In this document: positions 23,946 to 33,727 of the stretch, piece after piece
How the letters are laid out: each line of letters opens with the position of its first letter
Numbering within the stretch: position 1 is the stretch's first letter
NCBI RefSeq assembly: GCF_000614025.1
Contig: NZ_BAKF01000012.1
Span: 1-64,000 of the forward strand
Reading direction: 5' to 3'
DNA from: Prevotella aurantiaca JCM 15754
GTDB taxonomy: Bacteria; Bacteroidota; Bacteroidia; Bacteroidales; Bacteroidaceae
DNA: 64,000 bases
The notes under the pieces: model-generated
Database searches by the model: none
What the model was told of the DNA's origin: nothing
Seen by the model: only the letters and a program-made list of their open reading frames with translations
Made by a program: the position numbers and the translations under genes

Positions 23946-24881
23946 ATGGTTAAAACCGTAGAAACATATCATGTTCCGGTATTACTTCGCGAGAGTGTAG
24001 ATGGCTTGAACATTGACCCCAACGGAATTTATGTAGACGTTACCTTTGGTGGTGGCGGACATAGCAAAGAGATTTTTTCACGTCTCAGTAATAAAGGGCA
24101 CTTATATAGTTTTGACCAAGATGCCGATGCAGAACAAAACATATATGAATTTGGCACCAATGGAAACAAACTGAAGAACTTTACGTTCGTACGTTCTAAC
24201 TTCAGATACTTATTGAATTGGATGCGTTACTATGGTGTAGAGCAAATTGACGGACTATTAGGTGATTTAGGAGTAAGCAGTCATCATTTCGATGATGAAC
24301 AAAGAGGATTCTCTTTTCGCTTCGATGCTCCGCTTGATATGCGTATGAATAAACGAGCAGGTAAAACTGCTGCGGCTATTTTACATGAATATGACGAAGA
24401 GCAACTTGCTAATATCTTCTATCTTTACGGAGAATTAAAGAACTCGCGCAAAATTGCCGCTGCCATTGTTAATAGCAGAGCCAAGGCGCCGATACTTACA
24501 ACGAAAGGCTTTCAAAATGTAGTAGAGTCACTTTTCAAGCGAGAACGCGAGAAAAAAGAAATGGCAAAGCTTTTTCAAGCTCTACGCATAGAAGTAAATC
24601 AAGAGATGGCTGCGCTAAAAGAATTACTAAATAGTGCTTCTAAAATATTGAAGCCAGGTGGTAGGCTATCTATAATTACTTACCATTCTTTAGAAGACCG
24701 AATCGTCAAGAATATAATGAAATCAGGTAATATTGAAGGAAAAGTTGAACAAGACTTCTTTGGACGAATCAATTCCCCTTTTAAGTTGATAAACAACAAG
24801 GTAATTGTACCAAACAGCAACGAACAGGAAAACAATCCAAGAAGTCGCAGCGCAAAACTTAGAATAGCAGAAAAGAAATAA
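23946..24881 (+). CDS. rsmH: 16S rRNA (cytosine-1402-N4) methyltransferase RsmH
   Basis: A 311-residue SAM-dependent methyltransferase. The SAM motif GIYVDVTFGGGGHSKEIFSR lies near residues 27-46. It is followed by DGLLGDLGVSSHHFDDEQRGFSFRFDAPLDMRMN, typical of MraW/RsmH, and at the end RLSIITYHSLEDRIVKN and the C-terminal NPRSRSAKLRIAEKK tail. It methylates N4 of C1402 in the ribosomal P site. It starts 14 bases after mraZ and its stop directly abuts the ftsL start, the standard position in dcw operons. Length matches the family (300-315). Confidence 0.96.
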   Translation: MVKTVETYHVPVLLRESVDGLNIDPNGIYVDVTFGGGGHSKEIFSRLSNKGHLYSFDQDADAEQNIYEFGTNGNKLKNFTFVRSNFRYLLNWMRYYGVEQIDGLLGDLGVSSHHFDDEQRGFSFRFDAPLDMRMNKRAGKTAAAILHEYDEEQLANIFYLYGELKNSRKIAAAIVNSRAKAPILTTKGFQNVVESLFKREREKKEMAKLFQALRIEVNQEMAALKELLNSASKILKPGGRLSIITYHSLEDRIVKNIMKSGNIEGKVEQDFFGRINSPFKLINNKVIVPNSNEQENNPRSRSAKLRIAEKK

Positions 24882-25550
24882 ATGGACGACAAGCTTACAG
24901 AAAACGAAGAAGTACATGAAGTAGTAGCGAAACCCATTTTCAATGTAAGGGAACGTGAAATTAAGGAGACTGGAGAGATAGCTAGCTTATCAGATCAGTC
25001 TACTGATTCTGTAGCTATGGGCGGTACAGAGGTAGAATTAGAAGTAGAAAAGCCTCAGTTTACTAAAAACATACAAGACTCTAAACAAAGAAAGGAAGAA
25101 GGAAAGGAGGAAAAAAATAATAAACGACATGTAGAAGAAGCAAGAACAATTGAACAAACAGAAGAAGAACAGGCACTGAGAAATGCAATTGAAGAACAAG
25201 CGCGAGAAGATGAACAACCATTTTCAAGCAACTTCACATTAAAGAAAATACTCGGAGGAGATATTTTCTCAGCACATTTTTTGAGAAACAACGTTGGGCT
25301 TATTCTACTCATCGTAGGCTTCATTATTATATATATATCGAATCGTTATAGTGTTCAAAAAGACTTGATTGAAATTGATAAACTTGAAACAGAACTATCA
25401 GATGCAAAATACAGAGCTTTATCAAGCAGCAGTCAACTAACTGAACGCTCAAGAGAAAGCCACGTATTAGAAATTCTGAAAACAAATAAAGATAGTGTAT
25501 TAAAGATTTCTTCACGTCCTCCTTTCATCATCAATCTGCCGTCTAAATAA
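24882..25550 (+). CDS. ftsL: FtsL-like cell division protein with long N-terminal extension
   Basis: A 222-residue bitopic protein. A charged cytoplasmic region of about 135 residues (many Glu, Lys, Gln; e.g. DSKQRKEEGKEEKNNKRHVE) precedes one membrane helix (VGLILLIVGFIIIYISNRY, about 137-156). A short periplasmic coiled coil (IEIDKLETELSDAKYRALSS) follows. This is the Bacteroidetes FtsL-like layout; E. coli FtsL has a much shorter N-terminus. FtsL acts in the FtsQLB complex that activates FtsW and FtsI at the septum. Gene order (rsmH-ftsL-ftsI) is the main support. Confidence 0.85.
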   Translation: MDDKLTENEEVHEVVAKPIFNVREREIKETGEIASLSDQSTDSVAMGGTEVELEVEKPQFTKNIQDSKQRKEEGKEEKNNKRHVEEARTIEQTEEEQALRNAIEEQAREDEQPFSSNFTLKKILGGDIFSAHFLRNNVGLILLIVGFIIIYISNRYSVQKDLIEIDKLETELSDAKYRALSSSSQLTERSRESHVLEILKTNKDSVLKISSRPPFIINLPSK

Positions 25551-25555
25551 GAATT

Positions 25556-27708
25556 ATGAGTAAATTCAATAGTAAAAATATCATGCCGCGCTATTCGCTC
25601 ATAGCGCTTATTATGAGCCTTATAGCTATTGCTGTCGTTGCGAAATCGGCTTATATAATGATTGCGCAAAAGGATTATTGGTTGGAGGTTGCTGCAAAAC
25701 AAAAAAAAGATAATGTCCCTATCCTACCTACACGTGGCAATATTCTAAGCTCAGATGGTGAACTAATGGCAAGTTCGTTACCCGAGTTTAAGGTTTATAT
25801 AGATTTCAAAACGCTCAAGGAAACAGGTAAAGATACAGCTTTTATTGATAGTATTGACTACATCTGCAAAGGGTTAAATGAGCTATTCCCCGAAAAAACA
25901 GCAGGTGAATTTAAACGATACTTATTAAATGGATTAAAAGAAGAGAAACGTCATTTCCCAATTTGGAAGAACCGCATAGACTACAATACATATAAAGAGG
26001 TAAAGAAACTGCCGATTTTCAAATATGCCAAATTTAAGAGTGGCTTCCATGAAGAAGAGTTTAACGCGCGCCGCCGTCCGTTCGGTTCTCTAGCACAACG
26101 CACCGTTGGCGATTTATATGGTGCTAAAGACGTTGCTCGATGTGGCTTAGAATTGTCATTTGATAGCATTTTGCGAGGCACAAATGGTATTGAGAATCGC
26201 CGAAAAATCCGCGATAAATATCTCAGCATTACCGAAATACCTCCTATTGATGGTTCCGATATCGTTACAACAATAGATGTTAGTATGCAAGACCTTGCCG
26301 AAAGAGCCTTACTTGAAGAATTGCAAGAGATCAATGGCAACGTTGGCGTGGCCATTGTTATGGAAGTTACAACAGGAGATATTAAAGCTATTGTAAACCT
26401 TGACAAGTGCGAAGACGGTCAATATCGCGAAATAAAGAACCATGCGGTAAGTGATTTACTCGAACCAGGTTCTGTTTTCAAGACAGCATCTATGATGGTT
26501 GCACTCGATGACAATGTTGTTGACACTATGTATACCATTGCCACAGGTGGTGGTGTATGGAATATGTATGGCCGAGATATGAAGGATCATAACTGGCGAC
26601 GTGGAGGTTACGGAAGCCTAACATTACCTTGGTGTCTCAAATATAGTTCGAATATTGGCATTAGTCGCATTGTTGACAACTTCTATCACAAGAATCCAGA
26701 AAAGTTTGTCCAAGGAATCTACAACTTAGGTTTAGCCGATGACCTTCAAATCCCTATCACAGGTTATTCTCCTGCGAAGATTCGTATGCCTAAAAGAAAC
26801 AAGAGAGGTCAATATACAAACTGGAGTAATACTGCTTTAGCATGGATGAGTATTGGTTACGAGACACAAGTACCACCTATTTCAACATTAACATTTTACA
26901 ATGCGATTGCAAATGGTGGAAAAATGATGCGACCACGCTTTGTTAAGAAGATTGTAAAGAATGGAACTGTATTAGCAGAATACCCTCCTATTGTCCAACG
27001 TGAGCAGATTGCAAAAGAGTCTACCATAACTCAGATGCGACGCATTCTTACAGAAGTAGTATCAGAAGGATTAGGGAAAAAAGCTGGTTCTGATAAATTT
27101 TTAGTTGCAGGTAAGACAGGTACAGCTCAGATGTCAAAAGGTGTTGCAGGTTATAAAACAGGCGTTACAGACTATTTATTGAGCTTTGCAGCTTCTTCCC
27201 TGCCGACGCGCCAAGATATAGCTGTATTGTCTGTATACAAAAATCTGGATTACCAGCATCAGGTGGTGGCATGAGTGGCGTTGTTTTCCACCAAATTGCA
27301 GAAGGAATTATGGCACAAAACCTTAAACTTAGTGTTACTGATGCAAAGGATTCTACCAAGCCACTTGTTCCTATGGTGAAGAATGGAAACCTTTTGGCTA
27401 CTGATTACGTGCTCTCTGCTCTCGGTTTCAACGTTAAAAATGGCTGGAACGGGGCTTATCCATTTGGAAATAACGTCTGGGGAACTGTTGAAACGAATAA
27501 GAGAGACATTACATTCTCGGAGAAAAAGAATATTAACAAGCAGCTCGTACCTGACGTACACAATATGGGAGCACGCGACGCAATCTACCTATTAGAGAAT
27601 TGCGGGATTAAAGTTGTCATGTTTGGACGTGGAAAAGTTGTAGAACAATCGCTTGCACCAGGCGAAAGAATTAAGCAAGGAATGGTTTGTAAACTACGAT
27701 TTGCATAA
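25556..27708 (+). CDS. ftsI: Septal penicillin-binding protein FtsI with PASTA domain (1-base frameshift)
   Basis: A class B transpeptidase that cross-links septal peptidoglycan. N-terminal membrane helix (about 10-32, YSLIALIMSLIAIAVVAKSA), PBP dimer domain, then the transpeptidase with EPGSVFKTASM (active Ser), YSSNIGIS and GKTGTAQM. The first frame stops at 27274; the second begins at 27271 with the expected continuation SGLPASGGGMSGVVFHQIAE. Restoring one A in the run at 27239-27243 gives a single 717-residue protein ending in a PASTA domain (VHNMGARDAIYLLENCGIKV). FtsI is essential, so a true null is unlikely; an assembly error is the simplest view. Confidence 0.9.
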
Positions 27709-27761
27709 CTCCCTCTACCGAGAATTCCGACAAGAATAAATAATTAAGGAAGAAGCAAGAT

Positions 27762-29222
27762 ATGAAATTAAACGATTTGCTTAAAAATGTGAAGCCTTTA
27801 AACATAGAAGGCGATGCGGATAAAGATATTAAAGGCATTAACATTGACAGCCGTAAAATTGAATTGGGACATTTGTTTATTGCCATAAAAGGTACACAAA
27901 CAGATGGTCATAAATATATTGAAAAGGCAATAGAATTAGGTGCTACGGCAATTTTATTGGAAGAAATGCCAACAGAACCCATCAATAAATGCATTACTTA
28001 TATACAAGTTAAATCTACAGAAGAGGCTGTTGGTAACGTTGCAACAACTTTCTATGGCAACCCCTCACACCATTTAAAACTTGTTGGAGTAACAGGAACA
28101 AATGGCAAAACGACTGTAGCCACCTTATTATATAATATGTTTCGAAAGTTTGGACATAAAGTTGGCTTGCTTTCTACAGTCTGCAATTATATTGATGATG
28201 AAGTTATTCCAGCTGACCACACAACCCCAGATCCAATAGCATTAAACGAATTACTCGCAAAGATGGTAGCAGAAGGCTGCGAATATGCCTTCATGGAATG
28301 TTCAAGCCACGCCATTCAACAACGTCGTATTGGTGGTTTGAAGTTTGCAGGAGGTTTATTCACAAACCTCACACGCGACCACTTAGACTACCATAAGACC
28401 TTTGATAATTATCGTAATGCGAAGAAAATGTTCTTTGACGATTTGGATAAAGACGCTTTCGCCATTATCAATGCTGACGATAAAAATGGAATGGTAATGG
28501 TTCAAAACTGTAAAGCACAGATAAAAACCTATTCCATCAAACGCATGGCTGACTTCCGTGCACGCATTTTGGAATGTCATTTTGAAGGAATGTACCTTGA
28601 AATAGATGGTAAAGAAGTGGGTGTTCAATTTATTGGTAAGTTCAATGTAAGCAATTTATTAGCAGTTTATGGCACAGCTATTATGCTTGGCAAGAAGTCT
28701 GAAGATATTTTAGTAGCACTCAGCACGCTGAAGAGTGTAAACGGACGTTTGGAGCCAATCACTTCTCCAGAAGGTTATACTGCCATTGTAGATTATGCTC
28801 ACACACCAGATGCACTTGAAAATGTTTTGATGGCAATACATGAAGTACTTGATGGAAAGGGCGGACATGTGTTCACTGTATGTGGAGCAGGTGGTAATCG
28901 TGATAAAGGCAAACGTCCGCTTATGGCTATTGAAGCCGTAAAGCGTAGCGACAAAGTTATACTTACCAGCGATAATCCTCGCAACGAGGAGCCTCAAGCT
29001 ATTATAGACGATATGTTAGCAGGACTAGACACTACTCAAAAGAAAAAAGTTCTTTCTATATCTGATCGAAAAGAAGCAATTCGTACTGCTTGTATGATGG
29101 CACAGAAAGGCGATGTTATTCTGATTGCAGGTAAAGGACACGAAACCTATCAAGAAATAAATGGCATTAAACATCACTTTGACGACCATGAAGTGGTACG
29201 TGAAATCTTTGGATTGAAGTAA
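27762..29222 (+). CDS. murE: UDP-MurNAc-tripeptide ligase MurE
   Basis: A 486-residue Mur ligase. N-terminal UDP-binding domain, ATP-binding P loop [18 protein letters not shown] near 110, central [17 protein letters not shown], and the C-terminal domain with [14 protein letters not shown] and the motif [14 protein letters not shown] marks meso-diaminopimelate-adding enzymes and not lysine-adding ones, so the cell wall is of the DAP type. It acts in the cytoplasm on UDP-MurNAc-L-Ala-D-Glu. It starts 53 bases after ftsI. Length agrees with the family. Confidence 0.95.
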   Translation: MKLNDLLKNVKPLNIEGDADKDIKGINIDSRKIELGHLFIAIKGTQTDGHKYIEKAIELGATAILLEEMPTEPINKCITYIQVKSTEEAVGNVATTFYGNPSHHLKLVGVTGTNGKTTVATLLYNMFRKFGHKVGLLSTVCNYIDDEVIPADHTTPDPIALNELLAKMVAEGCEYAFMECSSHAIQQRRIGGLKFAGGLFTNLTRDHLDYHKTFDNYRNAKKMFFDDLDKDAFAIINADDKNGMVMVQNCKAQIKTYSIKRMADFRARILECHFEGMYLEIDGKEVGVQFIGKFNVSNLLAVYGTAIMLGKKSEDILVALSTLKSVNGRLEPITSPEGYTAIVDYAHTPDALENVLMAIHEVLDGKGGHVFTVCGAGGNRDKGKRPLMAIEAVKRSDKVILTSDNPRNEEPQAIIDDMLAGLDTTQKKKVLSISDRKEAIRTACMMAQKGDVILIAGKGHETYQEINGIKHHFDDHEVVREIFGLK

Positions 29223-29275
29223 AGAAAATCATAAGAAGTAGAGATATTAAAAGCCGGTTATAAAATAAAGACATT

Positions 29276-30547
29276 ATGTTATATTACATCTTCCGTTGGC
29301 TTGATCAGTTTGGCATTAGTGGCTCACACTTATGGGGCTACATTAGTTTCCGAGCCATTATGGCAATGATTCTTGCATTGATAATTTCTGCTTGGTTCGG
29401 CGAAAAGTTTATAAAATACCTTAAGAAGAAGCAAATTACTGAGGTGCAGCGTGATGCAAGCATCGACCCGTTCGGTGTTAAGAAGATTGGTGTACCATCT
29501 ATGGGCGGCATCATTATTATCGTTGCACTGCTTATACCTATATTATTATTAGGCCGTTTGCGCAATATCTATCTCATCTTAATGATCATTACCACTATTT
29601 GGCTCGGATTTCTCGGTGGAATGGACGATTTTATTAAGATATTCAAACATAATAAAGACGGATTAAAAGGTAAATATAAGATTGTTGGACAGTTCACCAT
29701 TGGGCTTATTGTAGGTTTAGTTTTATGGGCATCACCCGATGTTAAGTCAAACATTAACTTGGAAATGCATAACGAAAATGGGAAAGAAATTGTGGTGAAA
29801 CATGGCAAAGAAGCTGAGAAAACTCTCAAAACAACAATCCCATTTATAAAGAATCACAATCTCGACTACTCTGAAATCATGTCCTTCTGTGGTAAATATA
29901 AAACAGCAGCAGGTTGGATCTTGTTTGTCATTATGACTATCATAGTTGTTACAGCAGTCTCAAATGGTGCTAATTTGAACGATGGAATGGATGGAATGTG
30001 TGCTGGAAACTCCGCCATTATAGGTGTAGCACTAGGCATTTTAGCCTATGTTAGTAGTCATATCGAATATGCAGCCTATCTAAACATCATGTATATTCCT
30101 GGTTCTGAAGAACTTGTAGTTTTCTTTATGGCCTTCATTGGTGCGCTGATAGGTTTCCTTTGGTACAACGCTTACCCTGCACAAGTCTTTATGGGCGACA
30201 CAGGCAGTCTCACGATTGGTGGTATTATCGCTGTCGGTGCGATTATCATCCACAAAGAATTGTTGCTTCCTATCTTATGTGGAATATTCTTTGTTGAGAG
30301 CTTAAGTGTAATTTTGCAAGTCTACTACTTCAAGTTGGGCAAGCGCAAAGGCATAAAACAACGTATCTTCAAGCGTGCACCAATCCACGATAGCTTCCGA
30401 ACACAAGATAGCCAGTTAGAGGTTGATTGTAAATATCTCATCAAAACACCCCACACTCCAGTACACGAAAGCAAGATCACAATTCGTTTTTGGATTGTAA
30501 CCATTATTTTGGTGGCACTGACTATCATTACGTTGAAGATTAGATAA
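29276..30547 (+). CDS. mraY: Phospho-MurNAc-pentapeptide transferase MraY
   Basis: A 423-residue polytopic enzyme that moves phospho-MurNAc-pentapeptide to undecaprenyl phosphate, making lipid I at the inner membrane. About ten helices. Conserved catalytic pieces are FLGGMDDFIKIFKHN (the double Asp), NGANLNDGMDGMCAG and PAQVFMGDTGSLTIGG, with the histidine-rich motif region APIHDSF near the end. It is about 60 residues longer than E. coli MraY because of a soluble insert at roughly residues 155-210 (VKSNINLEMHNENGKEIVVK), common in Bacteroidetes. Sits between murE and murD. Confidence 0.95.
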   Translation: MLYYIFRWLDQFGISGSHLWGYISFRAIMAMILALIISAWFGEKFIKYLKKKQITEVQRDASIDPFGVKKIGVPSMGGIIIIVALLIPILLLGRLRNIYLILMIITTIWLGFLGGMDDFIKIFKHNKDGLKGKYKIVGQFTIGLIVGLVLWASPDVKSNINLEMHNENGKEIVVKHGKEAEKTLKTTIPFIKNHNLDYSEIMSFCGKYKTAAGWILFVIMTIIVVTAVSNGANLNDGMDGMCAGNSAIIGVALGILAYVSSHIEYAAYLNIMYIPGSEELVVFFMAFIGALIGFLWYNAYPAQVFMGDTGSLTIGGIIAVGAIIIHKELLLPILCGIFFVESLSVILQVYYFKLGKRKGIKQRIFKRAPIHDSFRTQDSQLEVDCKYLIKTPHTPVHESKITIRFWIVTIILVALTIITLKIR

Positions 30548-30624
30548 AACGAAAAAAGCAATTTCAGAACAAAATAAACGTAGGGAAGTAACCTTGCAAA
30601 AACGACGATAAAAGACAAATAAAG

Positions 30625-31956
30625 ATGAAAAGAATTGTAATATTGGGAGCAGGCGAAAGCGGTGCAGGAGCAGCCGTATTGGCAAAAGCAAAAGGCTTCG
30701 ACGTGTTTGTTTCGGATATGTCTGCTATCAAAGATAAGTACAAAAAGCTACTCAACGACCACAACATAGAGTGGGAAGAGGGTCAACACACAGAGGAAAT
30801 GATTCTGAATGCCGATGAAATCATAAAAAGTCCAGGCATTCCGAAGGAGGCACCGATGGTTAAAAAACTTATCGAACAGGGCACACACATCATCAACGAA
30901 ATAGAGTTTGCTGGCCGATATACCAATTCTAAAATGGTTTGCATTACAGGAAGTAACGGCAAGACCACTACTACAAGCCTCATCTACCATATTTTTAAAG
31001 ATGCTGGATACGATGTTGGTTTGGCTGGAAACATCGGTAAAAGTCTTGCTTTGCAGATTGCTCAAGAGCCACACGAGTACTACGTAATTGAACTAAGTAG
31101 TTTTCAACTTGACGATATGTACGATTTCCGTGCAAATATTGCTATCTTGCTGAACATTACACCTGATCATTTAGACCGTTACGACTATCAGTTTGAGAAG
31201 TATGCTGACTCTAAAATGCGCATTATTCAGAACCAAACGCACGAAGATAGCTTTATATACTGGAACGACGATCCCGTTATTAAGAAAGAATTGGAAAAGT
31301 TTGATGTAAAGGCAGTGCAATATCCATTCTCTGAACTCAAGGAGAAGGGCAGCATCGGTTACATAGAAGAAGGACATTATACCCTTGAACAGCCTACCCC
31401 ATTCAATATGGAGCAAGAAGATTTGTCGCTTACAGGCAAACATAACATATACAATTCTTTAGCAGCAGGGCTTGCATCGAATATCAGCGGTATCAAGAAA
31501 GAAAATATTCGTAAAAGTTTGAGCGATTTTCCAGGAGTGGAACACCGTTTAGAAAAGGTTTGCAAGGTAGCTGGTGTGCAATATATCAACGACTCAAAGG
31601 CAACGAATGTAGACGCTTGTTGGTATGCTTTAGAAAGTATGCGTACGCCAACTATACTTATTATTGGCGGTAAGGATAAAGGTAACGACTACAATGCCAT
31701 TAAAGAACTGGTAAAAGAGAAGTGTGTAGGCTTAGTTTATCTAGGAGCAGACAACAAGAAATTGCACGAAAACTTCGATGAATTGGGCATTCCTGTACGC
31801 GATACTCATTCTATGAAAGAGTGCATTGAAGCATGCTACGCTATGGCAAAGCCAGGAGATACCGTACTTTTAAGTCCATGTTGTGCAAGTTTTGACCTGT
31901 TTAAAAACATGGAAGATCGTGGTGAACAATTCAAGACACTTGTGCGTGCGTTATAA
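30625..31956 (+). CDS. murD: UDP-MurNAc-L-alanine:D-glutamate ligase MurD
   Basis: A 443-residue Mur ligase. The N-terminal Rossmann part starts MKRIVILGAGESGAGAAVLA and recognises the UDP moiety. The ATP P loop is ITGSNGKTTTTSLIYHI near 108, followed by LSSFQLDDMYDF, LNITPDHLDRYDYQF and the C-terminal domain with GVEHRLEKVCKVAGVQYINDSKATN and SPCCASFDLFKNMEDRG. It adds D-glutamate in the cytoplasm. Gap of 77 bases after mraY; ftsW follows. Nothing unusual. Confidence 0.95.
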   Translation: MKRIVILGAGESGAGAAVLAKAKGFDVFVSDMSAIKDKYKKLLNDHNIEWEEGQHTEEMILNADEIIKSPGIPKEAPMVKKLIEQGTHIINEIEFAGRYTNSKMVCITGSNGKTTTTSLIYHIFKDAGYDVGLAGNIGKSLALQIAQEPHEYYVIELSSFQLDDMYDFRANIAILLNITPDHLDRYDYQFEKYADSKMRIIQNQTHEDSFIYWNDDPVIKKELEKFDVKAVQYPFSELKEKGSIGYIEEGHYTLEQPTPFNMEQEDLSLTGKHNIYNSLAAGLASNISGIKKENIRKSLSDFPGVEHRLEKVCKVAGVQYINDSKATNVDACWYALESMRTPTILIIGGKDKGNDYNAIKELVKEKCVGLVYLGADNKKLHENFDELGIPVRDTHSMKECIEACYAMAKPGDTVLLSPCCASFDLFKNMEDRGEQFKTLVRAL

Positions 31957-32016
31957 AATCAAGAGACAAAAGAACAATTTAACATTTACATTCTTTAAAC
32001 TTCTAAACGACAAAAA

Positions 32017-33297
32017 ATGAGCCTAAAGTCCCTTAACAACATATTCAAAGGCGACAAAGTAATTTGGATGGTCTTCTTTATTCTTTGTATGATTAGCATT
32101 GTAGAAGTATATTCGGCATCGAGCACACTTTCGTACAAGGGAGGAAACTATTGGGCACCACTTGTAAAACATAGTGGAATGCTATTTATAGGCTTCATAC
32201 TTATGATTGTCGTTATGAATATAAAATGCCGCTATTTTAAGATTGCGACACTGCCAGCACTGGTAGGTTCGTTTCTATTACTGATTGTAGTACTACTTAC
32301 TGGTGGTGTTACCAATGGTGCGAGTCGTTGGATTGAGGTGATGGGTATTCAATTTCAGCCTTCCGAATTTGGTAAAGGTGCATTAGTTTTGGCAGTTGCA
32401 CAGATTCTAAGCGCTATGCAAACAGAAACAGGCGCAGCCAAAAAAGCATTCAAATACATCCTTATTTTATCAGCATTTATCATTCTTCCGATAAGTTTTG
32501 AAAACCTTTCTACAGCATTATTGGCAAGTTTAACAGTATTGTTAATGATGATTGTCGGACGTGTTTCTTCAAAACAAATAGGTAAGCTTTTGGGTGTGGT
32601 CGCTCTAATGGTGGTCTTCGCCCTTGTGTTGGTTATGGCTGTAGGACACGATAAGGAAGAGAATACAACCAAACAGAGCCTCACGGAGCAAACTGCTTCA
32701 TCTGAAGAAGAAACTGAGTCTAGTTATATTGGAAAAATATTCCACCGTGCCGATACATGGAAAGCGCGTATCAATAAGTTCTTAGATAACAAATACGTAG
32801 CACCAAAAGACTACGACCTTGATAAAGACGGACAGGTGGGGCACGCCAATATCGCCATTGCTTCGTCGAACGTAATAGGCAAAGGACCAGGAAACTCTAA
32901 CGAACGAGACTTCCTTTCTCAAGCTTTCTCGGACTTTATCTATGCCATCATCATTGAGGAAATGGGTATTGGAGGAGCCATTTTCGTAGCTTTCCTCTAC
33001 ATTGTCATACTCATGAGAGCTGGAAAAATAGCAAGTCGGTGCGAAAACTCATTCCCTGCATTCCTCTCTATGGGCATTGCGTTCTTGCTTGTAACGCAAG
33101 CTCTCTTTAATATGGCAGTTGCAGTAGGCTTAGCCCCAGTTACTGGTCAACCGTTACCGCTTATCAGTAAGGGTGGAACTTCTACTATTATCAATTGCGT
33201 TTACATCGGTATGCTACTAAGTATCAGTCGCTTTGCAAAGAAAAAAGACCGCGGAGCATCTATCGAAGTAAAGCCCGTCAAAGCGCAAACAAAGTAA
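32017..33297 (+). CDS. ftsW: Septal glycosyltransferase FtsW (SEDS family)
   Basis: A 426-residue SEDS protein with about ten membrane helices that polymerises lipid II at the septum with FtsI. Signatures: GASRWIEVMGIQFQPSEFGK, the segment NERDFLSQAFSDFIYAIIIE, and GLAPVTGQPLPLISKGGTS near the C-terminus. The large extracytoplasmic loop (about residues 210-290) carries an acidic stretch (SSEEETESS) and a YDLDKDGQVG segment, longer than in E. coli. ftsW is the last gene before a 430-base gap that separates the two halves of the dcw cluster. Confidence 0.93.
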   Translation: MSLKSLNNIFKGDKVIWMVFFILCMISIVEVYSASSTLSYKGGNYWAPLVKHSGMLFIGFILMIVVMNIKCRYFKIATLPALVGSFLLLIVVLLTGGVTNGASRWIEVMGIQFQPSEFGKGALVLAVAQILSAMQTETGAAKKAFKYILILSAFIILPISFENLSTALLASLTVLLMMIVGRVSSKQIGKLLGVVALMVVFALVLVMAVGHDKEENTTKQSLTEQTASSEEETESSYIGKIFHRADTWKARINKFLDNKYVAPKDYDLDKDGQVGHANIAIASSNVIGKGPGNSNERDFLSQAFSDFIYAIIIEEMGIGGAIFVAFLYIVILMRAGKIASRCENSFPAFLSMGIAFLLVTQALFNMAVAVGLAPVTGQPLPLISKGGTSTIINCVYIGMLLSISRFAKKKDRGASIEVKPVKAQTK

Positions 33298-33373
33298 TTC
33301 AAGAATGGAATAAAGATGTAAATATTTTTACACATAGATTTTATCATATAACTAACTAGTCATCAACGTTTTA

Positions 33374-33457
33374 CAAAACAGGCTCTTTTGCATTGCAAAA
33401 GAGCCTGTTTTGCGTCGTAATAGTGCCTGTTTTGCATCGTAAAATAGGCACTATTAC
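33374..33457. repeat. Dispersed palindromic repeat, copy C
   Basis: Two hairpins in tandem. The first (33374-33412) has near-perfect arms CAAAACAGGCTCTTTTGC and the inverse; the second (33417-33457) has GTAATAGTGCCT and AGGCACTATTAC. It lies in the gap between ftsW and murG and may terminate or attenuate transcripts there. Confidence 0.85.
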
Positions 33458-33699
33458 AAAGCCAAAGTGATATTACCACTTTCCCATATCCGTTATTTTT
33501 ACAAAAGAAAGAACTTTTTATACCGTAGTAAACCAACGATAAAACTATCAGTAAGTAGTTCGTAAAAACAACCGGACTATATATCCTGTAAATCGAACGA
33601 TAATGAACTGAAACACAGTATCAATCTTTGAGCAAAATGACATTTGCGATATTTCACATTTTTAATGGGTTAAATTTATGACAAAAGAAAAAAAATGAT

Positions 33700-33707
33700 T
33701 AACTTTG
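33700..33707 (+). promoter_or_regulatory. -7 element upstream of murG
   Basis: TAACTTTG, 20 bases before the murG start. The -33 region is weak, but the long gap with a palindrome upstream argues for a separate transcription start here. Confidence 0.5.
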
Positions 33708-33727
33708 TATGTTGATATTTAGAGACT

